NCBI GenBank assembly: GCA_039030395.1
Contig: JBCCEF010000002.1
Span: 248,001-312,000 of the forward strand
Direction: 5' to 3'
Source: Acidobacteriota bacterium
Lineage (GTDB): Bacteria > Acidobacteriota > Thermoanaerobaculia > Multivoradales > JBCCEF01
DNA: 64,000 nt
Part shown: positions 31,727 through 41,459 of the stretch, one piece after another
Numbering within the stretch: the stretch's first letter is position 1
How the letters are laid out: each line of letters starts with the position of its first letter
Made by a program: the position numbers and the translations under genes
The notes under the pieces: model-generated
What the model was told of the DNA's origin: nothing
What the model saw: only the letters and a program-made list of their open reading frames with translations
Database searches by the model: none

Positions 31727-34700
31727 CTACGAATCTTCCCAATCCGGGAAGAGGCTTTGCTGCTTGGGCTCCACTGGAGCCTGTGGCGATTCTCGCAGGG
31801 GTGGAGGCTCCGCGAGGATAGAAGGTGCTCCGGCGGAAGCCGGTTCGGCGGCCATTGCCGCCTCTACCTCCACGATGTGATCCAGCGCCAAGAACCACAG
31901 CTCTACCTTCGGAGGCGTTTCCTCCGGCAGCGCCTCCGCCAGGGCACGGCGATAGACCTCCGCCTGAAGGGCGTAGGCCTGCGTGCGGCGGGCGAGTCCC
32001 TCGTCGTCGCCGGGGAGGAGTTGATCGGTCTTGTAGTCCACTACCACCAGCCGGCCGTCCCTCGGATCGCGATAGACGAGATCGGCAGCGCCGGAGACGA
32101 AAGCGGTGGGGCCTGTGTCCACGTCTTGCGGCGCCAGGAGCACCGGCAGCTCGCGCCCGACGATGTGTGGCGCCAGCTCCCGCAACCGCGTGCCGAGAGC
32201 GCCTGCGGCGAAGCCGTTGAGGAGGGATGCGGTGCGCTCGGCGGCTGGCGACTCGATGTCCTCGAGGGCGCGGGCAATCTGCTGGTTGAGATCCCCTTTG
32301 AGATCCAGGCGCTCGAGGATGCGGTGCACCTGGTCTCCTGCCTCCAGCGCGACTCCGCGGGCGCCGACGGCGGCTGCCGCGCCGGCTGGGTTCGCCAGGC
32401 GGGCCTCGACGAAGATTTCTCGCAGGTGCTCGTGAGCTTCCGACGAGGCGGCGCCGGAGAAGCCCCGGTCCATGCGGGCCTCGGCGGCAGCGCTGCGTCG
32501 GCGGAGATGTTCGGCCATGGTGGCGAGGGCCGTGGCGCTCGGCAGGAAGCCTGCGTCGTCGTCTTCCCGCGGCTCATCGGATGTCGATAAGTCCTTCGCC
32601 GCCGCCCGGGCCGGAACCCGCCAGCGGGCGCCGGTGGCGTCGTCCACGGGCTCTCCGGCGGTGTCTCCGGTGATCGCGCCGTCGGCCAGCGGCGTGGTCC
32701 GTCCGGTCAGCAGGTCGAGGTGGCTCGCCACCTTGTCCGGTGGGCACTCCGTCGGCTGCTCCGGCCACAGGCCGGCGAGCACCAGACGCTGTTCCGCCCG
32801 GGTCATGGCGACATACAGGGTGCGGATGCGCTCCGCCCGCTCCACCGCCTCCTGGCGCTCGATCACCCGGTGCCAGCCTAGGCTCGGCGCCCCGAGGAGG
32901 CGCATCTCCCAACGGCCGGCGGGGGTGCGGGCCGCCTCCGTCACCGGCCCGAAACCGCCACCGCCGGACTGCTTGTGGAGCTGCACCACGTAAACGTGCT
33001 CGAAGTCGAGGCCCTTGGCGGTGTGGATCGTCATCACCTGCACCGCGTCTTCGAGGCCATCTTCGGGTTTCGCCTCCTCCGCCTCGATCGCTTCGGAGAT
33101 GCTGGTGCGCAGCATGCGCAGGAGCGCCGTGGCATTGCCGCCGCCTTCCTCCAGAGTGGAGAGCAACCGGAGGAAAAACCGCTCTAAGTTGGCGAGGCGG
33201 TAGGGTCCGAGGTAGCGCGCCGCCTCGGTTTCCTCCATCAGGAAGAGGCCGCGCACGGTCTCGACGAAGACATCCGCCGGATCTGCCTCGAAGGACTCCC
33301 GCGCCCGCGCCAGGGCGTGGACGAATACCCGCAGGCCGTGCTCCCAGCCGGCGATGCGCTCGATGCCCGGGATGTCCCGCGGCGTGGCCTCGACGGCGCC
33401 GGCGATCACCCCTTCGATCTCCTCCAGGGCGGCGGGTTCCGCTTCCGTCAGCTCCATCATCCGGCGCGGCAGTTCCCGCCGCCAAAGGGGGATGAGGGCG
33501 GCGTCCGGTACGCCGACCAGGGCCGAGCGGAGAACCGTCAGCAGGGCTAGGTGGTCGCCCGGGTCGAGAATGGTGCGCACCAGCGCCGCCGCCTCGATGA
33601 TCTCCCGCCGCCGGTAGTACTGCTTGTCGCGGCCCACGGCAAAGGGCACCCGGCGGCGCCTCAGCGCTTCCAGATACAAGTCGAGATCGCCGGTACTTCG
33701 AAGCAGGATAGCGATGTCTTTCCATTCGACGTTTTCCCGCCGGTGGAGCGCCAGGATGTCGTCGGCCACCGCTTCGGCTTCGGCCTCGGTGGCCTCCTGG
33801 GTGGTGGGCGTGGTGTCCTCTCGGGTCCAGCTCACCCAGAACTCGACGGGCCGCCGGCCGCCGCCGCGAAAGCCGGCTGAGGCGACCTTGGCGGCGCAGG
33901 GCAGAAGCGCTTCGTAGGGCGGCTGGAGGCCCCGCTTTTCGTGCATCACCGGTTCGATCGAACGGGTGACTTCTTCGAGAATCGCCGGCACCGAGCGAAA
34001 GTTCTCGATCAGCCGCCGGCGCTCGCCGCCGGCCGCTTCCACCCGCTCGACGAAGTCGTCGTAGGCGGCGAGGTCGGCGCTGCGCCAGCCGTAGATCGAC
34101 TGCTTGGGATCGCCCACCAGGAACAGGCCTGGGCGTTCCTCCGCCGGGCCTTCGAGGGCCAGGCGCCCGACGATCTCGCATTGCAGGGGGTCGGTGTCCT
34201 GAAACTCGTCCACCAGGAGCTGATCGATGGCGCGGCGCCGCCGGGCGGCGAGACCGGGGCGATCGGCGAGCAACCGACCGGCATGCACCAGCAGATCCTG
34301 GAAGGTCATCACTCCGCGGCGACGCATCTCCGCCTCGACCCGCCGGAGCAAGGGGCCGAGGGCCTCGCAGGCGGCCTGGAGAAGGGGAGGATCGAAGGTG
34401 CCGAGGTAGGCGAGGCGACCCCGCAGCTCCGCCGATGCGTAGCGAACCTCTGCTCGCCGGCCTTCGAACAGTCCTTTCTCGGCGCCGGTGAATCGGTCAC
34501 GGCCCCAGTCCTTGAGGCGGTTGACGATGCCGTCGGGCAGAGCCTGGCGCAGGAATTCGAGCAATAGGTCGAAGGCGCCGGAGGGTCGCTCGGTGGTCTC
34601 TTCGAAGCTCCAAAGCTGGTGGGCGACCAGCCCCAGGGCCTGGTGCACCTCCTTGGCTTTCTTGAGCTGGCCGGAGGTTTCGCCGGCGAAGGCGTCGTCG

Positions 34701-35467
34701 AGCAGTGCGAGCGGCTGCTCGATCACGCTCCGCAGGTCGGCGACGAAGGCGGTGACCGGCGCGTCTCCGAAGGGGTCCTCGGCCAGCCCTTCGGCCGGCA
34801 CTCCGGCGGTCGCGAGGGCCAGCACCGCATCGAGAATGCGGGAGGGTCCGAAGCCCTTGCTTGCCAGTTCGAGATAGGCGTCGATCCCCGGCTCGCCGTA
34901 GGCCTCCGGCAGCGCCGCTTCGACGGTCTCGCGCACCACCTCGTCGAGGATCGAGCCGTCCGCGTCGACTTCCAGATCCGGGTGGATGCCGGCCTCCAGC
35001 GGATGGTCCGCCAGCAGTCCACGGCAAAAGGCGTGGAAGGTCTGAACCACCAGGTGGTCGAGGGTGGCGAGGAGCGCCGAGGCGCGATCCTTGAGCACCG
35101 CCGCCTCGGGCAATGCCTCCGCCGAAAGCCAGGGCGGCGGCCTTTGGCCGGCGGCCAGGCGGGCGAGTTCGGCGCTCACCCGGGTCGCCATTTCCGCCGC
35201 CGCCGCCTCGGTGAAGGTGATCGCCGCCACGCGGCCGAGCAGCCGCGCCGCTACTCGGTCGGCGGTGGGCTCTGCGAGGGTCTCGGCGTTGCGCTCCCAG
35301 CCGCCGCCCAGGCACCAGGCCAGCACCCGGGCGACGAGGGTGGTGGTCTTGCCGGTGCCGGCACCGGCTTCGAGCACCAGGGGATGATCGAACTGCCGTT
35401 GGGCGGCTCGTCGGGCGGCGGCGTCCTCGGCCTTGCGCTCAGCCTCGACGGCGGGCGGGGCGCTCAC
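31727..35467 (-). CDS. addA: ATP-dependent helicase-nuclease subunit A (AddA type)
   Basis: A 1246-residue UvrD-like helicase with a C-terminal RecB-type nuclease domain, the A subunit of the double-strand-break-resection complex. Walker A GAGTGKT (35-41), VAAITFTEAAAAEMATR (motif Ia), LLVDEFQDTDPLQ (motif II), LFLVGDPKQSIYGWR (motif III), VQVMTIHTAKGLDFEHVYVV (motif V) and LYVAMTRAEQRLVL (motif VI) are visible. The nuclease core is GRLVVVDYKTDQL near residue 1140. The GTG start overlaps the addB stop (GTGA). AddAB prepares DNA ends for RecA. Confidence 0.95.
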   Translation of the reverse strand: MSAPPAVEAERKAEDAAARRAAQRQFDHPLVLEAGAGTGKTTTLVARVLAWCLGGGWERNAETLAEPTADRVAARLLGRVAAITFTEAAAAEMATRVSAELARLAAGQRPPPWLSAEALPEAAVLKDRASALLATLDHLVVQTFHAFCRGLLADHPLEAGIHPDLEVDADGSILDEVVRETVEAALPEAYGEPGIDAYLELASKGFGPSRILDAVLALATAGVPAEGLAEDPFGDAPVTAFVADLRSVIEQPLALLDDAFAGETSGQLKKAKEVHQALGLVAHQLWSFEETTERPSGAFDLLLEFLRQALPDGIVNRLKDWGRDRFTGAEKGLFEGRRAEVRYASAELRGRLAYLGTFDPPLLQAACEALGPLLRRVEAEMRRRGVMTFQDLLVHAGRLLADRPGLAARRRRAIDQLLVDEFQDTDPLQCEIVGRLALEGPAEERPGLFLVGDPKQSIYGWRSADLAAYDDFVERVEAAGGERRRLIENFRSVPAILEEVTRSIEPVMHEKRGLQPPYEALLPCAAKVASAGFRGGGRRPVEFWVSWTREDTTPTTQEATEAEAEAVADDILALHRRENVEWKDIAILLRSTGDLDLYLEALRRRRVPFAVGRDKQYYRRREIIEAAALVRTILDPGDHLALLTVLRSALVGVPDAALIPLWRRELPRRMMELTEAEPAALEEIEGVIAGAVEATPRDIPGIERIAGWEHGLRVFVHALARARESFEADPADVFVETVRGLFLMEETEAARYLGPYRLANLERFFLRLLSTLEEGGGNATALLRMLRTSISEAIEAEEAKPEDGLEDAVQVMTIHTAKGLDFEHVYVVQLHKQSGGGGFGPVTEAARTPAGRWEMRLLGAPSLGWHRVIERQEAVERAERIRTLYVAMTRAEQRLVLAGLWPEQPTECPPDKVASHLDLLTGRTTPLADGAITGDTAGEPVDDATGARWRVPARAAAKDLSTSDEPREDDDAGFLPSATALATMAEHLRRRSAAAEARMDRGFSGAASSEAHEHLREIFVEARLANPAGAAAAVGARGVALEAGDQVHRILERLDLKGDLNQQIARALEDIESPAAERTASLLNGFAAGALGTRLRELAPHIVGRELPVLLAPQDVDTGPTAFVSGAADLVYRDPRDGRLVVVDYKTDQLLPGDDEGLARRTQAYALQAEVYRRALAEALPEETPPKVELWFLALDHIVEVEAAMAAEPASAGAPSILAEPPPLRESPQAPVEPKQQSLFPDWEDS

Positions 35468-38400
35468 TGAGCACCGCCGTCCGAGGGCAACGGAACCCGG
35501 CCCGGTTCCGCCAGGTCCCAGGCCTTGAGTAGTGCTGTCTCCTCGCCCTCTTCCGGCTGGCGGAGGTCCTCGGCCCAGCGGTGTAGCCGCAGCCGGGAGC
35601 CGGAGTCGCCGCGCAGGCAGGCCTCGGCGACGGCGCAGAAGGAGCAGAGGATCGGCTCCTTGCGGCCGGAGGGATCGACCACCCGCGGAAAGAAGCTGCC
35701 GGCGTCCCAGGCGCCGAAGGCGGTGCGGGCCGCCGCCCCGAAGGCGGCGACCACCTCGCCGTCCGCTGCCTCCACCCGGAATTCCCGGTGCTCCAGATCC
35801 GGCTTCAAGAAAAGGTAGCGCCCGGTGCCCGAGGCAAGGGCGTAGGCCACCGCCTGGAGGCGTCGGCCGGCGACGATCTGTTGTAGAAAGTGCTTGCGTC
35901 GGGTCTTGTCCATCTTGCCGGTGGAGATGGCGCGGCCGGTCTTGTAGTCCGTCAGCATCCTGCTGCTGCCCTCCGCGGGGGCCACCGGCTCCACCCGATC
36001 GGCCTTGAAGCGGACCCGTATGCCCTCGCCGTCCACCGCCGGCAGGCGGATGTCGTCCACCTCTTCGGCGGCCAGCACCCGCGGCGGTGGGGTCCAGGCG
36101 GCTTTCTGGGCGGTTTCGAGGTAGGGCCAGGCGCGCGCTGCCAAGGCTTTGGCCATGCCCTTGAGGGCTACTCCGTCTTCCTCCACCAGGCGCTCCGCTT
36201 GGCGCCTGAGAATCGTCCGTAGCTCGTCGTCATCGGGCCAGGGGATGACCATGCCGCCGTCTCCCGGTCCGTCCTCTCCGACCTGCTGCCGCACAATCCC
36301 TTCCAGCACCCGGTGAATGACGTTGCCGAGGATCAAGGCGTCGATCTCCGGTAGCGACTGCAGGGGGTCGGGCGTCGGTTCCAGGCGCAGGAGCTTCTCG
36401 AGGAACACCTGCCAGGGGCAGGAGGCAAGGCCTTCGAGGGTCGTGACCCACAGATCCTTATGCCGGGGATCGTCGTCGCCCAGGGCGCCGCGTCGACCGA
36501 TGAAGCCGAAGTAAGGGCCCAGGCGATCGCGCACCCGGCGCCCGGCCGGCGTGCGGCGGTCCGGATCGAACTCGCCGAGCACCGCCGACCGTGCCGTCGC
36601 CCAGGTTTCGGCCTGGATGGAGGGCAGGGAGCCGTCCGCCGGCAGGTTGCGAAGAGCCTCGCCGCAGGCGATCGGCAGGAGCCGACGGAAGGTTTCGCGA
36701 CGGCCGTGGAGGGCCGCCAGGGCGACGTGCTCGCGGGGTGGCCGGGAAGCCGCCGCGCCCTCGGAGGCGAACGAATCCGGCGAGTAGAGCCCCGGTGCGC
36801 GCTCGGATCCAGGCGCCCGCTCGCCCCAGCGAGCGATCAGTCGCTCCAGCAGCGGCGACGGCGACAGGGCGCGCTCGTCGGCACCGGTGGCGGCCCAGGA
36901 GAGGGTGATCCGCGGGCTCGCCGCCAGCAGTTGGGCGAACAGATAGCGCTCTTCGTCGAAGCCGCGGCTCTTCAAAGGAATGTCCGGCAACACGCTGGCC
37001 AGGGCGAGGCGGACGTCGTCTCTGAGCAGCGGATCCTCACGCACCGTGCGCGGGAAGACCCCGCCGTTCAAACCGATGAGGAACAGGTGCTCGAAGGTGC
37101 GGCCGCGGGCTTCGACCACGGTGAGCACCTGGACGCCGCCGCCCCGGCCGCCGAAGGCATCGAAACCGGTGCTCTCGAGGGAGGGACCGAGGAGAGTCTG
37201 AATCTCGCCGAAAGTCAAGACCAGGGCCGGTGGGACGTCCGGCGAGATCGCCTGGAAGAGCGATTCCTCGCGCCAACCGAGGCAGTCTTCGAGCAGCGAG
37301 CGCAGCCGGTCGAGGTGCTGGCCGGTGGGTGCTTCGGCGGGCCAGTTGGCGAGGCGTTGGACGATCTCCGCCGCCGCCGCGACGGCCGCCCGCAGGGCCT
37401 CGCCGCTCACCCGGCGGCGGGCCGCGTGGAGACCGGCGACGGCCGCCTCGGAGCCGCCCTCGGCGGTTTCGTCCGGCGCTTCTCCCTCGTCCTTGGCCTC
37501 CGCCGAGGCGCCCGGCCGCAGTCCCTGGCGCACCGGCAGGGGATAACTGTCGTGGTGCAGGAAGCGGTCGATCTCGAGGGTGGCGATGTCCTTCAGCCGT
37601 CCGGCACCGAGGGCGAAGAAGGCGAGGCGGAGATCCATCCGCTGGCGGCCCGCCAGGGGCTGGCCGGAGAGGGCGAGGGTGGCGTCGAGCCAGCGGTCCG
37701 CCGGCAGCTCGGCACCGCGCCGCAGCAGCTCCGCCAGGGCGCGGGCGCGGCGCCCCGGGGCGGTCAGGGAGCCGGGGATAGAAAGGCCTGAGAAGGGCAC
37801 CCCGAGCGCCCGCAGGTGCCGGCGGAGGGTGAGGCGGTAGGGGGCCGGATCGCGCATCACCACCGCGACGGTTTCGGGCACGGCACCCTCATCCAGGGCT
37901 TGCCGCGCTCGGCGGGCGACTTCCCGCACTTCCGCTTCCAGGCCGGTGGCGGGGACCAGCGAGATCTCGGGCGCCGGAGGGATCGGGGAGTCCGAGGGGA
38001 TGTCGCTCGCATCTCCGAGGCGGTCGAGAAGCTGCCCGGCGTAAGCGTGCTCGATGGCGGGCTCCGGACCGTGCAGGGTCGCTGGATCCGGCGGCAAGTC
38101 GAGCCACAGGCGCGAACCGGGGCGGCGCAGAAGTCCTTCCAGGAAGTCCAGGGCGGTGCCCGTCGCGTCGGCGAAGCCGTGCACCCAGAGCGCGCGGCAG
38201 GGGAGCCGCTCTGGATTCGTCGCCAGCAGCTCCGTCGCCCGCATCAGCAGGTGAGAGGAGCGTTCGACGTTCAGGATTGCGGCGCCCCGCAGCAATCCGT
38301 CCGCCACTCGCACCAAGGCGTGGCCTCGGGCCTTGGCGGAGGTAGGGCCCGGCCAGGCGGTGAGGGCCTCCCCGCAGGGTTCGGCATGGCTCGACTCGAA

Positions 38401-38802
38401 GCCGGCGTCGAGCAGGTCGCGCACCGTGGCGTCGGTGGTGCGGTAGCCGTCCTCCAGCCCTTCGAGGGGATCCGCCAGGGCCGATTCCTCGGCCGCCAGG
38501 CGGCGGGTGAGCAAGTGGAAAAGTGGATCCCGCGGGCGCGGAGTCTCACCGGCCCCTTCGACGATCTCCAGGGCCGCGGCGTAGAGGGTCTGCACCCGCA
38601 GCCCGAGGGCGGCGCGGCCGCGGCGGCGGGCGATGGCGGCGTTCAGGTGGAGGCGTAGGCTGCGCGAAGGCACCACGATGCGCAGCGGCGCGGCGAGAAG
38701 AGAGAGATCCTCTTCGGCCTCGGCGAGGATTTCGTCGAGTGCGTCGAGCAGGGCGTCCTCGACGGCCTTGGGGCCGTGCCCGATGTGCACGGGTTTCGTC
38801 AT
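35464..38802 (-). CDS. addB: Helicase-nuclease subunit B (AddB type)
   Basis: A 1112-residue partner of AddA. The N-terminus is an inactivated helicase-like region; the C-terminus holds a PD-(D/E)XK nuclease (MLTDYKTGRAISTGKMDK). The Fe-S cysteines expected in AddB are visible: one in GLASCPWQVFLEKLLRL and three in LCSFCAVAEACLRG (C-x2-C-x5-C). The ATG at 38802 precedes KPVHIGHGPKAVEDALL; an earlier TTG at 38841 is less likely. It is the fourth gene of a five-gene minus-strand operon starting at trxB. Confidence 0.93.
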   Translation of the reverse strand: MTKPVHIGHGPKAVEDALLDALDEILAEAEEDLSLLAAPLRIVVPSRSLRLHLNAAIARRRGRAALGLRVQTLYAAALEIVEGAGETPRPRDPLFHLLTRRLAAEESALADPLEGLEDGYRTTDATVRDLLDAGFESSHAEPCGEALTAWPGPTSAKARGHALVRVADGLLRGAAILNVERSSHLLMRATELLATNPERLPCRALWVHGFADATGTALDFLEGLLRRPGSRLWLDLPPDPATLHGPEPAIEHAYAGQLLDRLGDASDIPSDSPIPPAPEISLVPATGLEAEVREVARRARQALDEGAVPETVAVVMRDPAPYRLTLRRHLRALGVPFSGLSIPGSLTAPGRRARALAELLRRGAELPADRWLDATLALSGQPLAGRQRMDLRLAFFALGAGRLKDIATLEIDRFLHHDSYPLPVRQGLRPGASAEAKDEGEAPDETAEGGSEAAVAGLHAARRRVSGEALRAAVAAAAEIVQRLANWPAEAPTGQHLDRLRSLLEDCLGWREESLFQAISPDVPPALVLTFGEIQTLLGPSLESTGFDAFGGRGGGVQVLTVVEARGRTFEHLFLIGLNGGVFPRTVREDPLLRDDVRLALASVLPDIPLKSRGFDEERYLFAQLLAASPRITLSWAATGADERALSPSPLLERLIARWGERAPGSERAPGLYSPDSFASEGAAASRPPREHVALAALHGRRETFRRLLPIACGEALRNLPADGSLPSIQAETWATARSAVLGEFDPDRRTPAGRRVRDRLGPYFGFIGRRGALGDDDPRHKDLWVTTLEGLASCPWQVFLEKLLRLEPTPDPLQSLPEIDALILGNVIHRVLEGIVRQQVGEDGPGDGGMVIPWPDDDELRTILRRQAERLVEEDGVALKGMAKALAARAWPYLETAQKAAWTPPPRVLAAEEVDDIRLPAVDGEGIRVRFKADRVEPVAPAEGSSRMLTDYKTGRAISTGKMDKTRRKHFLQQIVAGRRLQAVAYALASGTGRYLFLKPDLEHREFRVEAADGEVVAAFGAAARTAFGAWDAGSFFPRVVDPSGRKEPILCSFCAVAEACLRGDSGSRLRLHRWAEDLRQPEEGEETALLKAWDLAEPGRVPLPSDGGAQ

Positions 38803-38848
38803 CTTCGCGGGTATGCGAGCACGGCCCCGGTCGGATGTCAACCGGTGG

Positions 38849-39940
38849 CTAGCGCAGTCGCCGGCGGCGGTTGCGGAGGTAGTCCGCCAGGATGAATTCG
38901 CCCAGGTTGTAGGGGGAGGCGAAGTAGGCGCGGCCGCGGTTGATTTGAGTGAGCTTTTCCACGAAGTCCGTCAGCATCGGGTCCGTCGCCAGCATGAAGG
39001 TGGTGATCACCACCTTCTGGCGCCGGCACTGGTCCGCTTCGTCCAAGGTGGTGTTGACGATCCGCATGTCCAGGCCGAAGGGATTCTTGAACACGCCGCC
39101 GTTCGGTTCGGTGATCGCCGAGGGCTTGCCGTCGGTGATCAGGAAGATCTGCTTGTTGGCCTGCTTCTGGCGGGCGAGGAGGCCGCGGGCGAGCTGCAGG
39201 GCCTCGCGGGTGTTGGTGTGGAACGGGCCGGCCTCGATGTACGGCAGGTCGGTGAGATCCACCGGTTCCGCCCGGTCGCCGAACAGGATGACGCCGAGGT
39301 GGTCCTTCGGGTACTTGGTGGTGATCAGCTCGGTCAAGGCCAGGGCGACCTTCTTGGCCGGAGTGATGCGGTCCTCACCGTAGAGGATCATCGAGTGGCT
39401 GATGTCGATCGCCACGATGGTGGCGCAGGAGGTCAGGTGCTCCGTCTCGTAGACCTCCAGGTCTTCCTCGGCCAGGGTCAGGTCGCCGCGGGTACGTTTC
39501 AGGGCGTTGGTCAGGGAGCGCGGGCCGTCCAGGTGGTGCAGTGAGTCTCCGAACTGGAAGGGCCGGCTCTCCGGTAGCCGTTCCACTCCTTCGCCGGGGG
39601 AACGCACCGGATGGTAGCCGGGGCCGGAGCGGGACAGGTCCGAAAAGATCTCCTCGAAGGCACCGCGGCGAATGCGCCGCTCGCCGCCGGCGGTGAGCTG
39701 CAGGCCGCCCTCGCCGTCGCGCCCCACCATCTCCTGCTCTTCGAGGCTGTCGAAGAAGGCGTCGAGGTCGACATTCTCGTCCAGGTAGCCTTCCTGCTGT
39801 AGATAGCGCATCCATTCCATCGCCTCCTCGACATCGCCGCCGGAGGCCAGAACGAGCTGCTGAAACATGCGCAGCAGGTCCAGATCCGCTAGCAGGGCGC
39901 GGATCAGGTTGGGATCGAGGTAGCGATAGCGGTGGCGCAT
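38849..39940 (-). CDS. von Willebrand factor type A domain protein
   Basis: A 363-residue soluble protein with a helical N-terminal part (1-165) and a VWA domain (about 173-340). The metal-binding MIDAS motif is D179-I-S181-H-S183 in VAIDISHSMILYG, with T in HTNTREAL and D in LITDGKPSA. It follows a MoxR-like AAA ATPase after seven bases. MoxR and VWA proteins act together as chaperone-like or metal-insertion pairs. The client is unknown here. Confidence 0.92.
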   Translation of the reverse strand: MRHRYRYLDPNLIRALLADLDLLRMFQQLVLASGGDVEEAMEWMRYLQQEGYLDENVDLDAFFDSLEEQEMVGRDGEGGLQLTAGGERRIRRGAFEEIFSDLSRSGPGYHPVRSPGEGVERLPESRPFQFGDSLHHLDGPRSLTNALKRTRGDLTLAEEDLEVYETEHLTSCATIVAIDISHSMILYGEDRITPAKKVALALTELITTKYPKDHLGVILFGDRAEPVDLTDLPYIEAGPFHTNTREALQLARGLLARQKQANKQIFLITDGKPSAITEPNGGVFKNPFGLDMRIVNTTLDEADQCRRQKVVITTFMLATDPMLTDFVEKLTQINRGRAYFASPYNLGEFILADYLRNRRRRLR

Positions 39941-39947
39941 GGAGTGG

Positions 39948-41459
39948 CTAGTTGATGTCTCCCGTGTCGCGGGCCGGCCGGCGCGGTTTCAAGAGCTGGA
40001 ACTTGATCATCTCCTTGTACCGCACCTGGCTGTCGAGGTCTTCCCGCGCCAGCTTGAGGTGCTGGTGCAGACCTTCGAGGATCATCTCGCCGGCAAAGGC
40101 CTTGGCTTCGGTTCCTTCGATGGCCTCCACCAGCTCCTCGAGCCTCGGCACCTGGAACAGCTCGCCTTCGTAGTTGGCGAAGGGCATCTCGTCCGAGAGA
40201 TCCACCTGGCCGCCGTCGGCGAACCAACGGACGATCTCGCCGTAGGGACCGTCGTCCTCCTCGCCGCCGCTGCCGACCTCCTTGCCAACCTCCGGGAAGA
40301 GATCCGTAAACACGACCTTCACCGCCTGGCCGACCAGCTTGCGGGCCACCACTTCGGCCCCCTGCTGTTCACCCTCGTAGACCATCTCCACCTTGCCGGT
40401 GATCGCCGGCAGCAGCATGTGGAAGTCGCACACCCGCGGGTACACCGGCTGGTCGCCGGTGGCCAGTGCCCGCCGTTCAAGGTTCGAGGCCAGCAGCTCC
40501 AGGGCGGAGATGGCGACCCGCGCGCTCACCCCGGAGGCCTGGTCCACCAGGTCGCTGTCCCGCGCAGCGATGGAAATCTCTTCGATCAGCCGCCGGGCGA
40601 GGGGCGGGATGACGTAGGCCGCTTCGTCTCTTCCCTCCGTCGGCCGCTCGGTCCAGGCCTCGGCATCGGTGATCTGCATCGCCGTGTCTACGTCCGGCGG
40701 GTAGTGGGTGAGGATCTGCGATGCGATGCGGTCTTTCAGCGGGGTGATGATGCTGCCTCGGTTGGTGTAGTCCTCCGGGTTGGCGGAGAACACCATCAGC
40801 AGGTCCAAGGGAATGCGCACTGGGAAGCCGCGGATCTGCAGGTCGCGCTCTTCGAGGATGTTGAACAGACCCACCTGGATGCGCGGCGCCAAGTCCGGCA
40901 GCTCATTGATCGCGAACACGCCGCGGTTCGAGCGCGGCACCAAGCCGAAGTGGATCACGTCCGGATCGGCGAAGGTGAGCTTCTTGGTGGCCGCCTTGAT
41001 CGGGTCGATGTCGCCCAAGAGATCGGCGATGGAGACGTCCGGTGTGGCGAGCTTCTCGTGGTAGCGCTCGCCGCGCTCGATCCACTCCACCGGCGCCTCG
41101 TCGCCGGCCTCGGCGACGAGATCGCGGCCCCAGGTGGAGATCGGCGCCAGAGGATCCTCGCGCAGTTCGCTGCCGGTGAGCACCGGAACCGCTTCGTCGA
41201 GGAGCGAGGGCAGGGCCCGCAGGAGTTTGGTCTTGGCCTGGCCGCGCAGGCCCAGGAGGATGAAGTCATGGCCCGCTAGCAGGGCGTTGACCACGCCGGG
41301 AATCACGGTGCGGTCGTAGCCCAGAATGCCGCGGAAGAGGGCTTCGCCGGCGGCGATCTTGCGGCGCAGATTGGCGCGCATTTCGGCCTTGACGGAGCGA
41401 GGTCGGTAGCCGGTTTCGCGCAGGGCGCCGAGGGTGGTGGGTCGATTCCCCGGGGCCAT
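39948..41459 (-). CDS. MoxR/magnesium-chelatase-I-like AAA+ ATPase
   Basis: A 503-residue AAA+ ATPase. The P-loop reads GLRGQAKT (70-77), with Ala in place of the usual Gly, and RGVFAINELPDLAPRIQVGLFNILEERDLQIRG with LMVFSANPEDYTNRGSIITPLKDRI are typical of Mg-chelatase ChlI and MoxR relatives. The C-terminal 200 residues include an acidic linker (GSGGEEDDG). The ATG at 41459 overlaps the trxB stop by one base. It pairs with the VWA gene next door. Confidence 0.92.
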   Translation of the reverse strand: MAPGNRPTTLGALRETGYRPRSVKAEMRANLRRKIAAGEALFRGILGYDRTVIPGVVNALLAGHDFILLGLRGQAKTKLLRALPSLLDEAVPVLTGSELREDPLAPISTWGRDLVAEAGDEAPVEWIERGERYHEKLATPDVSIADLLGDIDPIKAATKKLTFADPDVIHFGLVPRSNRGVFAINELPDLAPRIQVGLFNILEERDLQIRGFPVRIPLDLLMVFSANPEDYTNRGSIITPLKDRIASQILTHYPPDVDTAMQITDAEAWTERPTEGRDEAAYVIPPLARRLIEEISIAARDSDLVDQASGVSARVAISALELLASNLERRALATGDQPVYPRVCDFHMLLPAITGKVEMVYEGEQQGAEVVARKLVGQAVKVVFTDLFPEVGKEVGSGGEEDDGPYGEIVRWFADGGQVDLSDEMPFANYEGELFQVPRLEELVEAIEGTEAKAFAGEMILEGLHQHLKLAREDLDSQVRYKEMIKFQLLKPRRPARDTGDIN